This document shows positions 44,713 through 52,764 of a stretch of 64,000 nt of DNA, in pieces. A program made the position numbers and the translations under genes. How positions within the stretch are numbered: the first letter of the stretch is position 1; the number at the start of each line of letters is the position of its first letter. The notes under the pieces were generated by a model, which was given only the letters and a program-made list of their open reading frames with translations, was not told the origin of the DNA and did not search any database. Source of the DNA: Hymenobacter caeli (GTDB taxonomy: Bacteria > Bacteroidota > Bacteroidia > Cytophagales > Hymenobacteraceae); assembly GCF_013294115.1 (NCBI RefSeq), contig NZ_JABSNP010000015.1, positions 62,001 through 126,000 of the forward strand, given 5' to 3'.

Positions 44713-45771
44713 ATGAATAGATTCCCGCTGTTGCACCGAATTGTTTTGCTGATGGGGCTGATGGGCGGCGGCCCCGTGGGGGCCCAGAACCGGCCGCTGC
44801 CGGTGGCCGGGCCCCTGGGCACCGTGCCGGCCCACGACCCGGTCATGATTCGGCAGAACGGCACGTACTACATGTTCTGCACCGGCACGGGCATCGCCGT
44901 GTGGTCGTCGAAAGACCGCCAGACGTGGCAGCCGGAAAAGGCCGTGTTTGCCGCCGCCCCGGCCTGGGCCGTGCAGGCCGTGCCGGGCTTCAAAAACCAA
45001 ATCTGGGCCCCCGACATTTCCTTCGCCGACGGCCAGTACAGCCTGTTTTACTCGGTGTCGGCGTTCGGCAAAAACACCTCGTGCATCGGGCTGGCCACCA
45101 ACAAAACGCTCGACCCGGCCGCGCCCGGCTTTAAATGGGTGGACCACGGCCGGGTGGTGCAGTCGGTGCCCGGGCGCGACCTCTGGAACGCCATCGACCC
45201 CAACCTGGCCCGCGACGCGGCCGGCGTGCCGTGGCTGGCGTTCGGCTCGTTCTGGGGCGGCATCAAGCTGGTGCGCCTGCGCCCCGACCTCACCGCGCCG
45301 GCCCAGCCCGAGCAGTGGCGCACCGTTGCCCGCCGCCCCCGCGACCCCGCCCTGAACGACTCGCTGCCCGGCGGCGGGGCCATCGAGGGGCCGTTCATCT
45401 TCCGCAAGGGCGGCTTTTACTACTTGTTTACGTCGTTCGATTACTGCTGCCGGGGGCCCCAGAGCACCTACAAGATGATGGTGGGCCGGGCGGCCGCCAT
45501 CACCGGGCCCTACCTGGACCGCACCGGCCAACCCCTGGAGCAGGGCGGCGGCACGCTGGTGCTGGCCGGCAACGCCGACTGGTACGGCGTGGGCCACAAC
45601 GCCGTGTGCACGTTCGACGGGGCCGACTACCTGGTGTTTCACGGCTACGACGCCCACGAGCGGGGCCGGCCGAAGCTGTGCATCGAGCCCCTGCGCTGGG
45701 ACGCCGAGGGCTGGCCCACGGCCGCGGCCAGCAAGCCCACGGCCAGCGCCAGCGCCGTGCCGGCCAAGTAG
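44713..45771 (+). CDS. GH43 arabinan endo-1,5-alpha-L-arabinosidase-like enzyme
   Basis: A 352-residue glycosidase with signal peptide (MNRFPLLHRIVLLMGLMGGG...AQ). The five-bladed propeller active site is visible: catalytic base Asp42 (PAHDPVMI), the pKa-modulating Asp162 (NAIDPNLA) and general acid Glu225 (GAIEGPFIF). NQIWAPDISFADGQYSLFYS, FGSFWGGIKLV and DYCCRGPQSTY are typical of endo-arabinanases. It is predicted to be periplasmic, cutting alpha-1,5-arabinan fragments. Divergent from the LacI gene and followed by a second GH43 gene. Confidence 0.9.
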   Translation: MNRFPLLHRIVLLMGLMGGGPVGAQNRPLPVAGPLGTVPAHDPVMIRQNGTYYMFCTGTGIAVWSSKDRQTWQPEKAVFAAAPAWAVQAVPGFKNQIWAPDISFADGQYSLFYSVSAFGKNTSCIGLATNKTLDPAAPGFKWVDHGRVVQSVPGRDLWNAIDPNLARDAAGVPWLAFGSFWGGIKLVRLRPDLTAPAQPEQWRTVARRPRDPALNDSLPGGGAIEGPFIFRKGGFYYLFTSFDYCCRGPQSTYKMMVGRAAAITGPYLDRTGQPLEQGGGTLVLAGNADWYGVGHNAVCTFDGADYLVFHGYDAHERGRPKLCIEPLRWDAEGWPTAAASKPTASASAVPAK

Positions 45772-45849
45772 CCGCTCAAGAGCGGGCGGGCCGCGGGCAC
45801 ACCGGCGGCTGTCTGCTGCTGGCCAACGGTTAATCCATTCACCGCCAAC

Positions 45850-45857
45850 TACCTTCT
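45850..45857 (+). promoter_or_regulatory. Promoter -7 element for the second GH43 gene
   Basis: TACCTTCT, a weak match to TAnnTTTG, ends 9 bases before the GTG start. Confidence 0.35.
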
Positions 45858-45866
45858 CCCCTTCCC

Positions 45867-46841
45867 GTGCTCCGTAGCCCTCGATTTGCCCTGGCCGGCC
45901 TGGGCCTGCTGCTGGCCGCCCCGGCGGCCCGCGCCCAGGACGCCCCGGCCGCGCCCGGCCGCAACCCCGTCATCCGCAGCGCCTACACCGCCGACCCGGC
46001 CGCGCTGGTGCAGGGCGGCACGGTGTACCTGTACACCGGCCACGACGAGGCCCCCGCGCCGCAGGAGCGCTACGTGATGCACGACTGGCTGTGCTTTTCC
46101 TCAACCGACCTGGTAACCTGGACGCCCCACCCGGTGCCGCTGAAGGTGAGCGACTTTGCCTGGGCCAAGGACGACGCCTGGGCGTCGCAGGTGGTGGCGC
46201 GGGGCGGCAAGTACTACTGGTACGCGGCCGTGGAGCACGCCACCGTGCCCGGCAAGGCCATTGGGGTGGCCGTGGCCGACAACCCGCTGGGGCCCTTCCG
46301 GGACGCCCGGGGCACGGCGCTCATCACCAACGACATGACCAAGGCGGCCCCCCAGCCCTGGGACGACATCGACCCCACGGTCATCGTGGACAAGGACGGC
46401 CAGGCCTACCTGTTTTGGGGCAACCGGGCCTGCTACTACGCCAAGCTCAAGCCCAATATGACGGAGCTGGACGGCCCCATCCAAACCATCGACTTGCCCC
46501 GCTACACCGAGGCCCCCTGGGTGCACGCGCACAACGGCTGGTACTACCTGAGCTACGCCAGCGAGTTCCCCGAGAAAATCGTGTACGCCATGAGCCGGAG
46601 CCTGGCGGGCCCCTGGGCGTACAAGGGCATCCTGAACGAGCTGGCCGGCAACAGCAACACCAACCACCAGGCCATCATCGACTTCAAGGGCCAGTCGTAC
46701 TTCATTTACCACAACGGCGGGCGCGACGCGGACGGGGGCAGCTTCCGCCGCTCGGTGTGCATCGACTACCTGCACTACAACCCCAACGGCACTATCCAGC
46801 GCGTGGTGATGACCACGGAAGGCGTGCGGCCGGCCAAGTAG
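45867..46841 (+). CDS. GH43-family arabinosidase/xylosidase
   Basis: A 324-residue exported enzyme starting at GTG 45867 (MLRSPRFALAGLGLLLAAPA). The GH43 triad is Asp in AYTADPAALV, Asp in DDIDPTVIVDKDGQAYLFWG and Glu in RYTEAPWVHAHNGWYYLSYA. The region after it (GNSNTNHQAIIDFKGQSYFI, NGGRDADGG) resembles GH43 enzymes acting on arabinoxylan or arabinan side chains, so debranching arabinofuranosidase activity is likely. It lies 95 bases after the first GH43 gene on the same strand. Confidence 0.88.
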   Translation: MLRSPRFALAGLGLLLAAPAARAQDAPAAPGRNPVIRSAYTADPAALVQGGTVYLYTGHDEAPAPQERYVMHDWLCFSSTDLVTWTPHPVPLKVSDFAWAKDDAWASQVVARGGKYYWYAAVEHATVPGKAIGVAVADNPLGPFRDARGTALITNDMTKAAPQPWDDIDPTVIVDKDGQAYLFWGNRACYYAKLKPNMTELDGPIQTIDLPRYTEAPWVHAHNGWYYLSYASEFPEKIVYAMSRSLAGPWAYKGILNELAGNSNTNHQAIIDFKGQSYFIYHNGGRDADGGSFRRSVCIDYLHYNPNGTIQRVVMTTEGVRPAK

Positions 46842-46846
46842 CGGGT

Positions 46847-46986
46847 GTAGAGACGCGACACTTCGCGTCTCAATCGCTGCCCGATTCCATCAGTGCGGTT
46901 TTGCATTCGGCGCAGCCTGGCTAATTAATTCCGAAGCCACGCCAGGCCCCGTTCATCGGCCGAGACGCGAAGTATCGCGTCTCTAC
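46847..46986. repeat. GTAGAGACGCGA palindromic repeat (family D)
   Basis: Inverted 25-base arms 46847-46871 and 46962-46986 with one mismatch. Each arm is itself nearly self-complementary (GAGACGCGA...TCGCGTCTC). It fills the gap between the convergent GH43 and GH127 genes. Confidence 0.88.
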
Positions 46987-46995
46987 AAACCCTGC

Positions 46996-49035
46996 TCACT
47001 TGCCCTGTGGGGCCTCGGGGGCCGGCTGGCTGAGCAGGTCCACGTCGGTGACGCGGGCAGGGAACCAGACGGTCATCTCGCCCTTGCCGCGGTTGGCCCA
47101 GGCGTAGTACGGGATGGCCGTGAGCGTGCGCGGCGCGGTGCTGATGCTGTTCATGGCCGCGTCGACGCGCACCACCGGCACGGTAGCCGTGAGGGCGGTG
47201 ATGCCGTTGAGCACGTCGGGCCGGGCCACGGGCGCGAAGGCCGTGCCGGCGGGCACGAGGATGTTGGCGGTTTTGCCGTCGTTGTCGGCCCATTCGGCGC
47301 AGTACACCAGCGGGCCGCGTTGCAGGGCCACCTTGCCGCGGTCGTCGCGCACGCGGGCGTTGGCTTGCACGGTGCGCACTTCCATCGGCAGCTCCACCAC
47401 CACCGCATCGTTTCGGTGCCAGGTGCGGGCCAGCACGGCGTAGCCGTCGTGCAGCTCGCAGGCCACCGGCCGGCCGTTGACGGTGATGCGCACCGGGGCG
47501 GCCGAGGGCGCCGTGAAGGCGTACAAATCGGAGGGCATGGCCTCGTTGCGGGCCCAGCCGGGGATGCGCACCAGCAGGTTGAACTTGGCTGAGGGCCCGG
47601 CGGGCTGCACCGTAAATTTCAGGTCGCCGGCCCAGGGGTAGTTGTTTTGCTGCACCAGCCGCACTTTTTGTTTATTGATAACCAGGTCGGTGGTGCCGCT
47701 GATGAAGAGGTTGGCGTACACGTCGGCCCCGCGCTGGGCGTACACGTAGCCGGGCAGCGCGGGCATAAAACGGGCCAGGTTGGTGGGGCAGCACGAGCAC
47801 TCGAACCAGCCCGCCCGCGCCGGCTCGGTGTCGGGGTAGCCGCCGCTGTTTTTAATCTGCAGGGCGTTGGAGTAGAAGAACGACTTGCCGTCGAGCCCCA
47901 CGCCCGAAATCAGGCCGTTGTAGAGCACTTTCTCCAGCACGTCCACGTACTTGGCCTCGCCGTGGAGCTGGAACATGCGCTGGTTCCAGAACACGTCGGC
48001 CACCGAGGCGCAGGTTTCGTTGTAGGCCGTGGCGTTGGGCAGCTCGTAGTCGGCCCCGAACCGCTCGCCGGCGGGCACCGCGCCGGTGCCGCCCGTCACG
48101 TACATCTTCTTGGCCACCAGATTGTTCCAGATGCTGTCCACGGCTGCCAGCAGTGGCCGGTCGCCGGTAAGGGCGGCCACGTCGGCCATGGCCGAGTACA
48201 GGTATTCGGCCCGCACGGCGTGGCCCTCGGCTGCGCGCTGGGCCACCACGGGCCGGTCGTCCTGCCAGTACGAGCCGTTTTTCCAGGTGTCGGGGCTCTG
48301 GGGGTCGTAGCCGGGGTAATGGCCGCGGGCGGCCAGGAAAAAGGCCGCCGTTTGCAGGTATTCGGGCTTGCCCGTGACGCGGTAGAGCTTCACGAGGCCC
48401 ATCTCCACGATTTCGTGGCCGGGGGCCACGCTGCGCCGGCCGGGGCCGAATACCGAGCACACGAGGTCGGCGTTTTTGAGGGCGATGTCGAGGAAGTTGC
48501 GCTGGCCGGTGGCCTGGTAGTGGGCCACGGCGGCCTCGTAGAGGTGGCCGGCGTTGTAGAGCTCGTGGCTCAGCTCGCGCTCCTTTTCCCAGCGCTGCTG
48601 GCCAGCCCAGGCGTGCGGGTGGGCGGGGTCGATGGTGCGGGCGGTGTAGAGGTAGCCGTCGGGCTCCTGGGCGGCCGCTACCTTGGCAATGAGCTGGTCC
48701 ACATAGGCTTGCAGCTTGGTATCGGGGTAGAGGCTGAGCGAGTACGAGGCCCCCTCGATGGTTTTGTAGATGTCGGTGTCGTCGAACGGGTAAGTGGTGG
48801 CGAACTTGCCCTGGTGGGCCGCCGCCATCTCGAAGTTCTTCACCCGGTTGGTGGCCTCGCAGCGCTGGAACGAGGCCGGAATGGTCACGTCGGTGTTGGT
48901 GCGCAGGCGGGGCTGCCAGAAGTCATCCATCAGCTTCACCTGCGTGAACGGCACGGCCTGAATGGGGTAATCGAGGCGCTGGGCGTAGGCGGCCGGGGCC
49001 CCCAGGGCTAGCAGCAAAACCAAGAACTTGGGCAT
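46996..49035 (-). CDS. GH127 beta-L-arabinofuranosidase
   Basis: A 679-residue enzyme of the former DUF1680/HypBA1 type, releasing L-arabinose from beta-arabinofuranosides. Signal peptide MPKFLVLLLALGAPAAYAQ. The (alpha/alpha)6 barrel carries RCEATNRVKNFEMAA, ELYNAGHLYEAAVAHYQATG, LPNATAYNETCASVADVFWN and GWFECSCCPTNLARFMP. The last two contain the zinc-binding Glu/Cys residues and the catalytic cysteine. It ends in beta-sandwich domains. Beta-arabinofuranose occurs on hydroxyproline-rich plant glycoproteins, so this enzyme widens the substrate range beyond arabinan. Likely co-transcribed with the GH27 gene 44 bases upstream. Confidence 0.9.
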   Translation of the reverse strand: MPKFLVLLLALGAPAAYAQRLDYPIQAVPFTQVKLMDDFWQPRLRTNTDVTIPASFQRCEATNRVKNFEMAAAHQGKFATTYPFDDTDIYKTIEGASYSLSLYPDTKLQAYVDQLIAKVAAAQEPDGYLYTARTIDPAHPHAWAGQQRWEKERELSHELYNAGHLYEAAVAHYQATGQRNFLDIALKNADLVCSVFGPGRRSVAPGHEIVEMGLVKLYRVTGKPEYLQTAAFFLAARGHYPGYDPQSPDTWKNGSYWQDDRPVVAQRAAEGHAVRAEYLYSAMADVAALTGDRPLLAAVDSIWNNLVAKKMYVTGGTGAVPAGERFGADYELPNATAYNETCASVADVFWNQRMFQLHGEAKYVDVLEKVLYNGLISGVGLDGKSFFYSNALQIKNSGGYPDTEPARAGWFECSCCPTNLARFMPALPGYVYAQRGADVYANLFISGTTDLVINKQKVRLVQQNNYPWAGDLKFTVQPAGPSAKFNLLVRIPGWARNEAMPSDLYAFTAPSAAPVRITVNGRPVACELHDGYAVLARTWHRNDAVVVELPMEVRTVQANARVRDDRGKVALQRGPLVYCAEWADNDGKTANILVPAGTAFAPVARPDVLNGITALTATVPVVRVDAAMNSISTAPRTLTAIPYYAWANRGKGEMTVWFPARVTDVDLLSQPAPEAPQGK

Positions 49036-49079
49036 GGGCAGGGTTGAAAACTGGTTTAAATTTAGTGACGGGGGCCCAC

Positions 49080-50912
49080 CTACTTCTTCGCCGAGAGCCG
49101 GTAGAAGCCCGCAGCGTGCCGGCGCACATAGGGCGCGAACTCGCCCGCGGCGGGCCCCAAGGTGCGGCCGCTCCACAGGTCCTGCACGGTGCAGCCGGTG
49201 GCGAAGCCCAGCGCGGCCAGCGTCACCGGCACCCGCACCGAGTCGGGGGGCGCGGGCAGCAGCGGCGGCCGGGTGAACACCAGGAACTGCACCGTGCCGC
49301 CGGTATTCTGCACCGCGCCGGCCTGGTCGAGACCCACCGTGGTTTGGAAACGGGTGTAGCCAGCCGGCAGCACGTACTCAATCAGGGAGTTGGCGTGGGT
49401 GCCGATGCCGGCCGCGTAGGGCTGGCCCGCCACGGTGAGCGGGCCCCCGCTCACGCTCTTATTGGCCTGGGGCTGGCCCCAGCCGGCGGTGGCGCTTTGC
49501 CAGACCAGCGTGCTCAGGGCCAGGGTTTGGGGGCCGTTGCTGAGCGTGGGGCTCAGCCAGTCGGCGTGGTCCCAGGCGTTGCCGTCGCCGCCGTCGCGCA
49601 CGTTCAGGTACAGCTTCTGGGCCCCGGTGATGTCCACGTCGAGCTTCGCCTGGGGGCCCTGGCGGGTGAGGATGGGGCTGGCCGCGGCCGCCGCGCTGGC
49701 GGGGGCCAGGTCCTGGTCCTGGGCGTTGAACAGGGCCAGGAACCTGTCGCCCGTTTTCGGGTCGTCGGCCACCCAGCCCACCAGGTCGCCGCGCCGGAAA
49801 AGCTGGCGGTTGTGGGTGCTGGCGCGGTGCACGGCCAGCACGCGCGGGTTGGTGAGCAGCGCCAGCGTGGCCGGCGTATTGCTGGGCAAATCGCCGCCAA
49901 ATATCAGCGGCGAGCGGAAGATGCTCCACAGCGTCAGCAGGGTGCGCTGCTCGTCGGGGGTAAAGCGCGTTTGGCGGTCGTCGCCGCGCTCGGCCCGGAT
50001 GCCCAGGCGGCCCAGCGGCAGCATGTCGGCGTCGGGCCAGGCCCCGGGCATAATGTAGGGGGCCCAGCGGGCGCACACCGCGAAGTGCTCCTTGAGCTGC
50101 TCCCAGCTGTCCCAGAAGTCGCCCACGGTGCGCCACAGGTTGGCGTGCTGCTGGGCGTGGCGGGCGTCGGCCAGCGGCGTTTCGCCCGGCGACATGCTGA
50201 ACACGATTTTGCGGCCCGTGCGGTCAATGGCCTTGCGAATCAGCTCGATTTCGCCCGCGTGGTAGGGCTCCGAGAGGTCGTCAACTTTCACAAAATCCAC
50301 GCCCCAGGCGGCGTACAGCTCAAACAGCGCGTTGTAGTACTGCTGGGCCCCGGGCCGGGTGGGCACCACCGTGTACATGTCGTGCAGCCACCCCGCCTGG
50401 CCGTCGGGGCTGTAAATATCGGCCGCCGTCAGCCGGGTGCCCTTGATGGGCAGCTTGCGCTGCACGGCAATGACGGGCACGCCGCGCATGAGGTGAATGC
50501 CGAATTTTAAGCCCTTGGCGTGCAGGTAATTGGCCAGGGGCCGGAAGCCCTTGCCGCCCGCCGCCGACGGAAACCGGTTGGGCGCGGGCACGAAGCGGCC
50601 GTAGGCGTCGATGTTCCAGTCCGGGTCTTTCTCGTTGTAGCCGTGGGCCGTGTCGTTGCCCACGTACCACCGAATGTCGACCACCACGTACTCCCAGCCG
50701 CTACTTTTTAGGTTTTTGGCCATGTAGTCGGCATTGGCCTTGGTTTCGGCTTCCGTCACGGTGGGGCCGTAGCAGTCCCAGCTGTTCCAGCCCATGGGCG
50801 GCGTGGGGGCCCACTGGTGGAAGTCGGTCTTCGGCGCGGTTTGGGCGAAAGTTGGGGCAGTGCTGCCCAGGGCCCAGGCGCTGCCGAGTATGAAGTTGCG
50901 TAGATGGCTCAT
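49080..50912 (-). CDS. GH27 alpha-galactosidase/beta-L-arabinopyranosidase with NPCBM-like domain
   Basis: A 610-residue exported enzyme. GH27 features: TPPMGWNSWDCYGPTV at the start, YVVVDIRWYVG, FGIHLMRGVP, DFVKVDDLS (nucleophile Asp about 211), and AWPDADMLPLG with the acid/base Asp near 294. The C-terminal part (LYLNVRDGGDGNAWDHADW, AAGIGTHANSLIEY) is a novel putative carbohydrate-binding (NPCBM) domain. Family members cut alpha-galactose or beta-L-arabinopyranose, which have the same ring geometry. In this arabinose-dedicated cluster the arabinopyranosidase activity is attractive, but sequence alone does not decide. Confidence 0.88.
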   Translation of the reverse strand: MSHLRNFILGSAWALGSTAPTFAQTAPKTDFHQWAPTPPMGWNSWDCYGPTVTEAETKANADYMAKNLKSSGWEYVVVDIRWYVGNDTAHGYNEKDPDWNIDAYGRFVPAPNRFPSAAGGKGFRPLANYLHAKGLKFGIHLMRGVPVIAVQRKLPIKGTRLTAADIYSPDGQAGWLHDMYTVVPTRPGAQQYYNALFELYAAWGVDFVKVDDLSEPYHAGEIELIRKAIDRTGRKIVFSMSPGETPLADARHAQQHANLWRTVGDFWDSWEQLKEHFAVCARWAPYIMPGAWPDADMLPLGRLGIRAERGDDRQTRFTPDEQRTLLTLWSIFRSPLIFGGDLPSNTPATLALLTNPRVLAVHRASTHNRQLFRRGDLVGWVADDPKTGDRFLALFNAQDQDLAPASAAAAASPILTRQGPQAKLDVDITGAQKLYLNVRDGGDGNAWDHADWLSPTLSNGPQTLALSTLVWQSATAGWGQPQANKSVSGGPLTVAGQPYAAGIGTHANSLIEYVLPAGYTRFQTTVGLDQAGAVQNTGGTVQFLVFTRPPLLPAPPDSVRVPVTLAALGFATGCTVQDLWSGRTLGPAAGEFAPYVRRHAAGFYRLSAKK

Positions 50913-50938
50913 TGGTCAAATTTTTGGAGGCAGGAAAA

Positions 50939-50987
50939 GTCGTTGGACGGTCATGCTGAGCCTGTCGAAGCATGACCGTCCAACGAC
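50939..50987. repeat. GGTCATGCTGAGC hairpin repeat (family C, short copy)
   Basis: Perfect 19-base arms 50939-50957 and 50969-50987 with an 11-base loop (GAGCCTGTCGA). It lies between the GH43 and GH27 genes, upstream of the GH27 start. Confidence 0.9.
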
Positions 50988-51039
50988 CTTCTTCGTTGCT
51001 CCGTTGTAACGCGGGAGCAAACACCACGGGGCCCCAGCC

Positions 51040-52557
51040 CTATTTCTTCTTGCCCCAGATGGCCGTCCCGCTGGTATCAAGGCCGGTGAAGACAATTGTC
51101 GCCTTCTTGTTCTCCCAGTCGCGGCCCTTTTGCACGTACACCGGGGCGCTGGTGCCGTTGCTGAACTTGAGCGTGAGCCACGGCGCGGCGTAGGTCCAGG
51201 TGCCGGTGGTGGCGCCGCCGAAGGTGCCGTCGGCGGTGAGCGTCAGGGCGGTGCTGTACTGGAAGTTGGGGGTGCGCTGCTCGTCGCCGTAGCCCGGAAT
51301 CACGATGTAGTCGAGCACGATTTGCTCCCAGGTGCCCGCCAGGTCGGCCGCGGCTACGGCGCTGTTGTCTTCGCCCGCGTAGCGTTCGGGCGAGACAACC
51401 GGCCAGCCCGAGGGCGTCCAGAAAATCTTGCGCACGTGCAGGTCCATGTAGTACGAATCGACGCCCGGCCGGCCCTGGTGGGCCATGAAGTACTGCCCGC
51501 TGCCGTCCGAAAATACGCCGCAGTGGCCCGTGCCCTGCCAGCCGCTGTGGCCCTCAAACTGGTAGGGCGCCAGAATCATGGGCCCGTGGTCCTCCACCAG
51601 GTTAATGTCGCGCCCCTTGAAATCCAAGAAAGGACCGGCAGGCGAGTCGGCGCGGCCCACGCGCACGTTGTACTTGGTCTGGAGCCAGTCGTAGGAAATG
51701 AACAGGTAGTACTTGCCCTGCTCCTTGTTGTAGATGATTTCGGGCCCCTCGATGTTGCCGTTGATGGCCGTGCCCGTGAAGCCACGCTGGGCCACGCGGG
51801 GGCCCCGGTCGCCGGCCGTGGCGTTCAGGCCGGTGGCCGCGTCGAGCCGCACCATGTGAATGCCGTCGAAGGCCGAGCCGTAGTACATCCGGTGCTGGCC
51901 CTGCTGGTCCACAATCACCGTGGGGTCGATGCCGTTGGTGATGTCGGCCGACGAGTTATCGGTCGTCACCACCAGGCCCTTCTCCGTCCAGGGCCCCGTG
52001 GGCGCGCTGGCCGTGGCCAGGCCAATGGCGCTTAGCTTGAACACGTTGGAAGCCAGTGAGTAGTACAGGCGGTACTCGCTGCCCACCCGCAGCACGTAGG
52101 GGGCCCAGACGAGCCGGTTGGGGGTGCCGCCGCGCTGCGTGATGTAGGCCGCGCCCATCGCCGGGGCCCCGTTGAACACCCAGCCCACGAACTGCCACTC
52201 CACCAGGTCCTTCGAGCGGCGCACCTGCAGGCCGGCCCGCAGGTTGGCGTCGGCAATGCCGTAGCCCACGTCGGTGCTGTACATATAGTAATAGCCGTCG
52301 TCGGCCTTGATGACGGCCGGGTCGTGCACGTTGTAGGGCCCCCACTGCGCCGCCGATCCCAGCGCCGCCACGCTGGCGTAGGTGTCGCTGATGTTGTTGA
52401 TATCGAACGCCGTAGGCGTAGGCGTGGGCACCGTGGGCGTAGGAGTGGGGGTAACCGGCGTGGCGGCAGTTTCCTCTTTTTTGCAGGACGCTGCGCCGAG
52501 CAGCAACACGACGAGCAAGCCACACCAGCGCAACGGAGTAAGAAGGGGCTTCTTCAT
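51040..52557 (-). CDS. GH43 surface endo-arabinanase lipoprotein
   Basis: A 505-residue enzyme. Lipoprotein signal MKKPLLTPLRWCGLLVVLLLGAASC (Cys25) and a Thr/Pro-rich linker precede the propeller. The GH43 residues are in YNVHDPAVIKADDGYYYMYS, TNGIDPTVIVDQQGQHRMYY and NIEGPEIIYNKEQGKYYLFI. The C-terminal ~110 residues (LAGTWEQIVLDYIV, LTLTADGTFGG) match the GH43_C-type domain of endo-alpha-1,5-arabinanases. Lipidation suggests outer-surface anchoring, where it would make the first cuts in arabinan. The start MKKP is used rather than the ATG 12 bases upstream. Confidence 0.88.
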   Translation of the reverse strand: MKKPLLTPLRWCGLLVVLLLGAASCKKEETAATPVTPTPTPTVPTPTPTAFDINNISDTYASVAALGSAAQWGPYNVHDPAVIKADDGYYYMYSTDVGYGIADANLRAGLQVRRSKDLVEWQFVGWVFNGAPAMGAAYITQRGGTPNRLVWAPYVLRVGSEYRLYYSLASNVFKLSAIGLATASAPTGPWTEKGLVVTTDNSSADITNGIDPTVIVDQQGQHRMYYGSAFDGIHMVRLDAATGLNATAGDRGPRVAQRGFTGTAINGNIEGPEIIYNKEQGKYYLFISYDWLQTKYNVRVGRADSPAGPFLDFKGRDINLVEDHGPMILAPYQFEGHSGWQGTGHCGVFSDGSGQYFMAHQGRPGVDSYYMDLHVRKIFWTPSGWPVVSPERYAGEDNSAVAAADLAGTWEQIVLDYIVIPGYGDEQRTPNFQYSTALTLTADGTFGGATTGTWTYAAPWLTLKFSNGTSAPVYVQKGRDWENKKATIVFTGLDTSGTAIWGKKK

Positions 52558-52643
52558 GGGAATTCTCAAGGGTAGGAAAGGAAGGGGGGCGAAGCTGCTC
52601 GGGGATTGGTAAGGCGTTGTGTTAAAACGTTATACTGTCAAAA

Positions 52644-52732
52644 CGGTCATGCTGCGCTTGTCGAAGCATCTCTATTGCGGCGGTAATCAGTTACTCAGCG
52701 GGAGAGATGCTTCGACAAGCGCAGCATGACCG
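52644..52732. repeat. GGTCATGCTGCGC hairpin repeat (family C, long copy)
   Basis: Perfect 30-base arms 52644-52673 and 52703-52732 around a 29-base centre, followed by T residues on the plus strand. It lies between the GH51 gene and the surface arabinanase gene. Confidence 0.92.
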
Positions 52733-52764
52733 CCTTTTTTAGTCAGCCATTGGCCGCCGGGGCC

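Noticed and set aside
52623..52634. TAAAACGTTATA as a LacI operator upstream of the surface arabinanase
   Set aside because: Short, AT-rich and unlike the CACAATCG half-site near the regulator; could occur by chance.
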